Source: a virus
Strand: one strand, 5' to 3'
DNA length: 24,316 nucleotides
IMG/VR virus record: IMGVR_UViG_3300030943_000170
Span: 1-24,316 of that record
Below the pieces are notes generated by a model that saw only the letters and a program-made list of their open reading frames with translations, ran no database searches and was not told the DNA's origin. Of this stretch, positions 22,933 through 24,316 are shown piece after piece. The translations under genes were made by a program, and so were the position numbers. How positions within the stretch are numbered: position 1 is the stretch's first letter; every line of letters begins with the position of its first letter.

Positions 22933-23008
22933 TGGTCGGGGTGGAGGGAATCGAACCCTCGGGGGCCTGGTTCAGAGCCAGACTGGGCTGCCAGCAACTC
23001 ACGCCCCA
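22933..23008 (-). tRNA. tRNA-Gln (anticodon CTG), irregular D arm
   Basis: The anticodon stem TCTGG/CCAGG holds loop CTCTGAA (anticodon CTG, A37). The T arm GAGGG-TTCGATT-CCCTC is perfect, the variable loop is CCCCC, and CCA is encoded (22933-22935). The acceptor TGGGGCG/CACCCCG has a U1-G72 wobble and a C6-A67 mismatch. The D arm does not pair in the standard register. Shifting one base allows GAGT/GCCC with one A-C mismatch. Length without CCA is the normal 73. It is either a functional but divergent tRNA or one beginning to decay. Confidence 0.78.
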
Positions 23009-23015
23009 TTGGCGG

Positions 23016-23051
23016 CTACTTCTTGCCGCCCTTCTTCTTGCACTTCGCCAT
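23016..23051 (-). CDS. 11-residue Lys-rich micro-ORF (MAKCKKKGGKK)
   Basis: ATG at 23051 is preceded by GGGGGTGA at four bases and runs 11 codons to TAG at 23018-23016, eight bases before tRNA-Gln. The peptide is half lysine with one Cys. The ribosome binding site can pair with an adjacent ACCCC (23058-23070 hairpin), which might control access. It could be a genuine tiny protein, a leader peptide, or a ribosome-loading spacer ahead of the tRNAs. The strong Shine-Dalgarno is the main argument for translation. Confidence 0.45.
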   Translation of the reverse strand: MAKCKKKGGKK

Positions 23052-23071
23052 AGGATCACCCCCTTGGGGTT

Positions 23072-23437
23072 CTACGCCGCCCAGGGGGGCGTGTAGGGCT
23101 TCCCAGAGCCTGTTCCCAGGCCGGGGTTATCCTCGGATCTACGGAATCGCTGTTTGATCGCGCGTCGCTTGGCAGCAAAGGCCGCGTGGCCCTCCTGGCT
23201 CGTCTTCATTGCGTGATGAAAGGCGCACAGCGTGCGAAGATTCTCTTTCGAGTGATTGTCGCCGCGCTCGATGTGGTCACACTCCAGGTTGTCTGTAGCG
23301 TCACACCGGACCTTGCGGCCGTCCTCGATGTCCATCCACGTGCAGCGGTAGCCGTCTCGCTTGAAGACATCAAGCCGGCGCTGCGGCCAATCCTTCGGAA
23401 GCCGCGATCGCCGGTCTGAAGTGTCCCACCTTCCCAT
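23072..23437 (-). CDS. HNH endonuclease
   Basis: This 121-residue protein holds a complete HNH core: CDHI at 53-56 (His55 general base), the NHSKENLRTLC segment at 61-71 (Asn66), and HH at 74-75 (His75 metal ligand). Cysteines at 32, 45 and 71 may bind structural zinc. In HK97-like and many actinophage genomes a small HNH protein encoded next to the terminase genes stimulates terminase cutting and is needed for packaging. The location just ahead of TerS fits that role better than a free-standing homing enzyme. ATG at 23437 follows GGAGGTG three bases upstream, a strong site. It is the first protein gene of the leftward operon. The C-terminus is basic then Gly/Pro-rich (SGKPYTPPWAA). Confidence 0.9.
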   Translation of the reverse strand: MGRWDTSDRRSRLPKDWPQRRLDVFKRDGYRCTWMDIEDGRKVRCDATDNLECDHIERGDNHSKENLRTLCAFHHAMKTSQEGHAAFAAKRRAIKQRFRRSEDNPGLGTGSGKPYTPPWAA

Positions 23438-23557
23438 GGGGCACCTCCATGTAAAAGCTCCGCCGCACGATTAAGAGTGGACGCGGAGCCAAGTCTTGTT
23501 TAAGTGTTAAGTGGAACGCCTTCAGTCGAAGGAGTGAAGTGGAATCCCTTATCCAAC

Positions 23558-23590
23558 TGAACCCGTTACTGTTGAACCCGTTTACTGGTT
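23558..23590. repeat. Tandem direct repeat upstream of the leftward operon
   Basis: TGAACCCGTTACTGTT is followed at once by TGAACCCGTTTACTGGTT, differing by single-base insertions. The two copies are about 1.5 helical turns apart, so a dimeric regulator could occupy both. It overlaps the weak minus-strand promoter candidate. Confidence 0.6.
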
Positions 23591-23870
23591 ACCTCAGTCA
23601 CTGCGTTCCTCGTTTCATTTTAACCCTTACACTAAGGTATGTATGTTCAGCCGATCGATCTGACGGTAGGTCTTCAAACTCTCAGGAAGTTCTCAGAGAG
23701 CAGTGAGGAGCTGCCCAGGCCGCAGGCCTGCTGGCCGGCCCTGGCCGCTCGTGGAACGGGCTCACAGAGGGGGCACCAGGGATAAGGTCTGGGAGGGGAG
23801 TCGAAGCGAGGAAGCCAGGGAGGGCGAAGCCCGACCTGCTGGATCGCCATACTCATTAAGGTCGAAACCT

Positions 23871-23897
23871 CTCCAGATTCACGCGAAATATCTGGGG
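23871..23897. other. Hairpin in the intergenic region
   Basis: CTCCAGAT and ATCTGGGG form an 8-bp stem (one G-T pair) around an 11-base loop. Confidence 0.45.
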
Positions 23898-23940
23898 GAT
23901 AGGTCTTGCAGGCCTCCGCCAGGAAACTTCCTGATAGTGG

Positions 23941-23988
23941 CGCAAGGTGTGGTGCTTACACCGTGGGTACCCCACGGATTCGCTTGCG
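23941..23988. other. Potential three-way-junction RNA/DNA structure
   Basis: Outer stem CGCAAG/CTTGCG (23941-23946 and 23983-23988) encloses two inner stems: GTGT/ACAC (23947-23950 and about 23958-23961) and a perfect 7-bp CCGTGGG/CCCACGG with loop TAC (23961-23977). It lies just before the TTGTCA repeat array. Confidence 0.5.
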
Positions 23989-23990
23989 GG

Positions 23991-24039
23991 TTGTATCCCC
24001 CCTTGTCAACGGCACATTGCATTGCATCCCCCCTTGTCA
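23991..24039. repeat. Direct repeats carrying TTGTCA, candidate operators
   Basis: TTG(T/C)ATCCCCCCTTGTCA occurs at 23991-24008 and 24022-24039, 17 of 18 bases identical. Their starts are 31 bases apart, close to three helical turns, so both would face the same side of the DNA. Confidence 0.7.
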
Positions 24040-24048
24040 GGGGTTACA

Positions 24049-24065
24049 TTGTCACACGTTGACAA
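24049..24065. promoter_or_regulatory. Inverted repeat overlapping the -35 box, candidate operator
   Basis: TTGTCA and TGACAA flank a 5-base centre (CACGT). The half-site is the same hexamer found in the two upstream direct repeats. It covers the -35 box of the rightward promoter, as a repressor site would. Confidence 0.55.
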
Positions 24066-24087
24066 CGCATCATGCTTGTGTCATACT
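24059..24087 (+). promoter_or_regulatory. Sigma70-like rightward promoter
   Basis: A consensus TTGACA (24059-24064) is separated by exactly 17 bases from CATACT (24082-24087, four of six matches). Transcription would start near 24094 and run into the small plus-strand ORF at 24175, opposite to the late genes. Confidence 0.6.
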
Positions 24088-24174
24088 CGCGCGCTCGCCC
24101 TCACTGCACACTGTATGTACGCGCGTCACGCGCACGCACGGTTCCTGTCTACTACGCGACAGGAGGACTTAGGT

Positions 24175-24294
24175 GTGCCTTACCTCACTACAGTCACGAG
24201 CTGGAGCGTGTGTCATGTCAGTAACATGACTATGGCTAGGCAGAACAAAGATTCTGCGCATGACTTTCAAGTTGCACAATGTACCTCCCACTAG
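24175..24294 (+). CDS. Small plus-strand hypothetical protein
   Basis: This 39-residue frame starts at GTG 24175, eight bases after a perfect AGGAGG (24161-24166). It ends at TAG 24292-24294. The peptide reads MPYLTTVTSWSVCHVSNMTM... and ends DFQVAQCTSH, with no recognisable family. An alternative GTG at 24173 in another frame gives only 18 codons. AGGGGGAA overlaps the stop and may serve a further gene beyond the window. Position after the only good plus-strand promoter suggests the first gene of the divergent, probably early, unit. Confidence 0.45.
   Translation: MPYLTTVTSWSVCHVSNMTMARQNKDSAHDFQVAQCTSH
24212..24230. promoter_or_regulatory. Perfect 7-bp inverted repeat, operator-like
   Basis: GTCATGT and ACATGAC flank CAGTA. 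It lies within the start of the small plus-strand ORF, downstream of the rightward promoter. It may be a repressor site or an mRNA hairpin. Confidence 0.5.
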
Positions 24295-24316
24295 GGGGAA
24301 CGCGCCATCACCCCTA

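Larger units (their letters stand above)
23438..24058. other. Gene-free regulatory region between divergent units
   Basis: No frame here combines a ribosome binding site with protein-like composition. The plus-strand frame from 23703 and the minus-strand frame at 23674-23856 are Arg/Pro/Gly-rich and lack start signals. Visible structures include paired AAGTGGAA repeats near 23509 and 23537, a CCTTC/GAAGG hairpin at 23519-23532, a tandem repeat at 23558-23590, an AT-rich patch at about 23575-23650, a GC palindrome-rich patch at 23714-23748 (GCAGGCCTGC, GGCCGGCC), and CAGGAA-AC-TTCCTG at 23920-23933. The leftward late promoter should lie here, but I cannot pinpoint it. A weak candidate reads TTCAAC-17-GATAAG on the minus strand near 23575-23547. 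Confidence 0.6.

Noticed and set aside
22730-23059. 109-codon minus-strand frame
   Set aside because: It runs straight through both tRNA genes and the micro-ORF; the tRNAs explain the sequence.
23674-23856. 60-codon minus-strand frame in the intergenic region
   Set aside because: Weak start context and Pro/Arg/Ser-rich composition with no homology I recognise; it could not be separated from chance.
23991-24039. CRISPR-like interpretation of the two direct repeats
   Set aside because: There are only two copies with one 13-base spacer, no leader and no cas genes; operator sites fit better.
23703-24062. 119-codon plus-strand frame in the intergenic region
   Set aside because: No Shine-Dalgarno, Arg/Pro/Gly-rich composition, and it crosses several hairpins and the repeat array.

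Overview
The window is the structural and packaging half of a tailed, siphovirus-type bacteriophage genome. It most likely infects a high-GC actinobacterium. The evidence is the GC-rich coding sequence, frequent GTG/TTG starts, and actinobacteriophage-type terminase, MuF-like, P22-gp5-like capsid and tail proteins. I cannot name the host or phage cluster from sequence alone. Nearly all genes lie on the minus strand and read from about 23.4 kb down to position 1. They are tightly packed, with 4-base GTGA/TTGA overlaps and translational coupling.

Reading along the minus strand, the entry region holds an HNH endonuclease, an 11-codon Lys-rich micro-ORF, two tRNA genes (Gln-CTG and Pro-TGG) and a strong hairpin. 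The packaging module follows: small terminase, a 57-residue protein, two receptor-binding or fibre-type proteins lying between the terminase subunits, then large terminase. The TerL frame has no ATG/GTG/TTG ahead of its conserved N-terminus and appears to start at ATT behind a perfect Shine-Dalgarno. The head module is portal, MuF-like minor head protein, scaffold and major capsid protein. The connector module is adaptor, stopper, gp10-like protein and tail terminator. The tail module is major tail protein, the G/GT chaperone pair joined by a -1 frameshift, a 1459-residue tape measure, an FN3-rich distal tail protein, a hub-like protein, and a spike/fibre protein that runs off the left end and may carry an S74 chaperone.

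Expression appears tuned by RNA structure. Near-identical hairpins precede the two most abundant products, the major capsid and major tail proteins. A UUCG-tetraloop hairpin follows the capsid gene, and a cluster of three hairpins follows the tail tube gene.

From 23.44 to about 24.17 kb I find no convincing gene. This stretch holds tandem repeats, several hairpins including a possible three-way junction, an array of TTGTCA half-sites, and a good sigma70-like promoter pointing right. The promoter leads to a small plus-strand ORF with an excellent ribosome binding site, presumably the start of a divergent, early or regulatory transcription unit.
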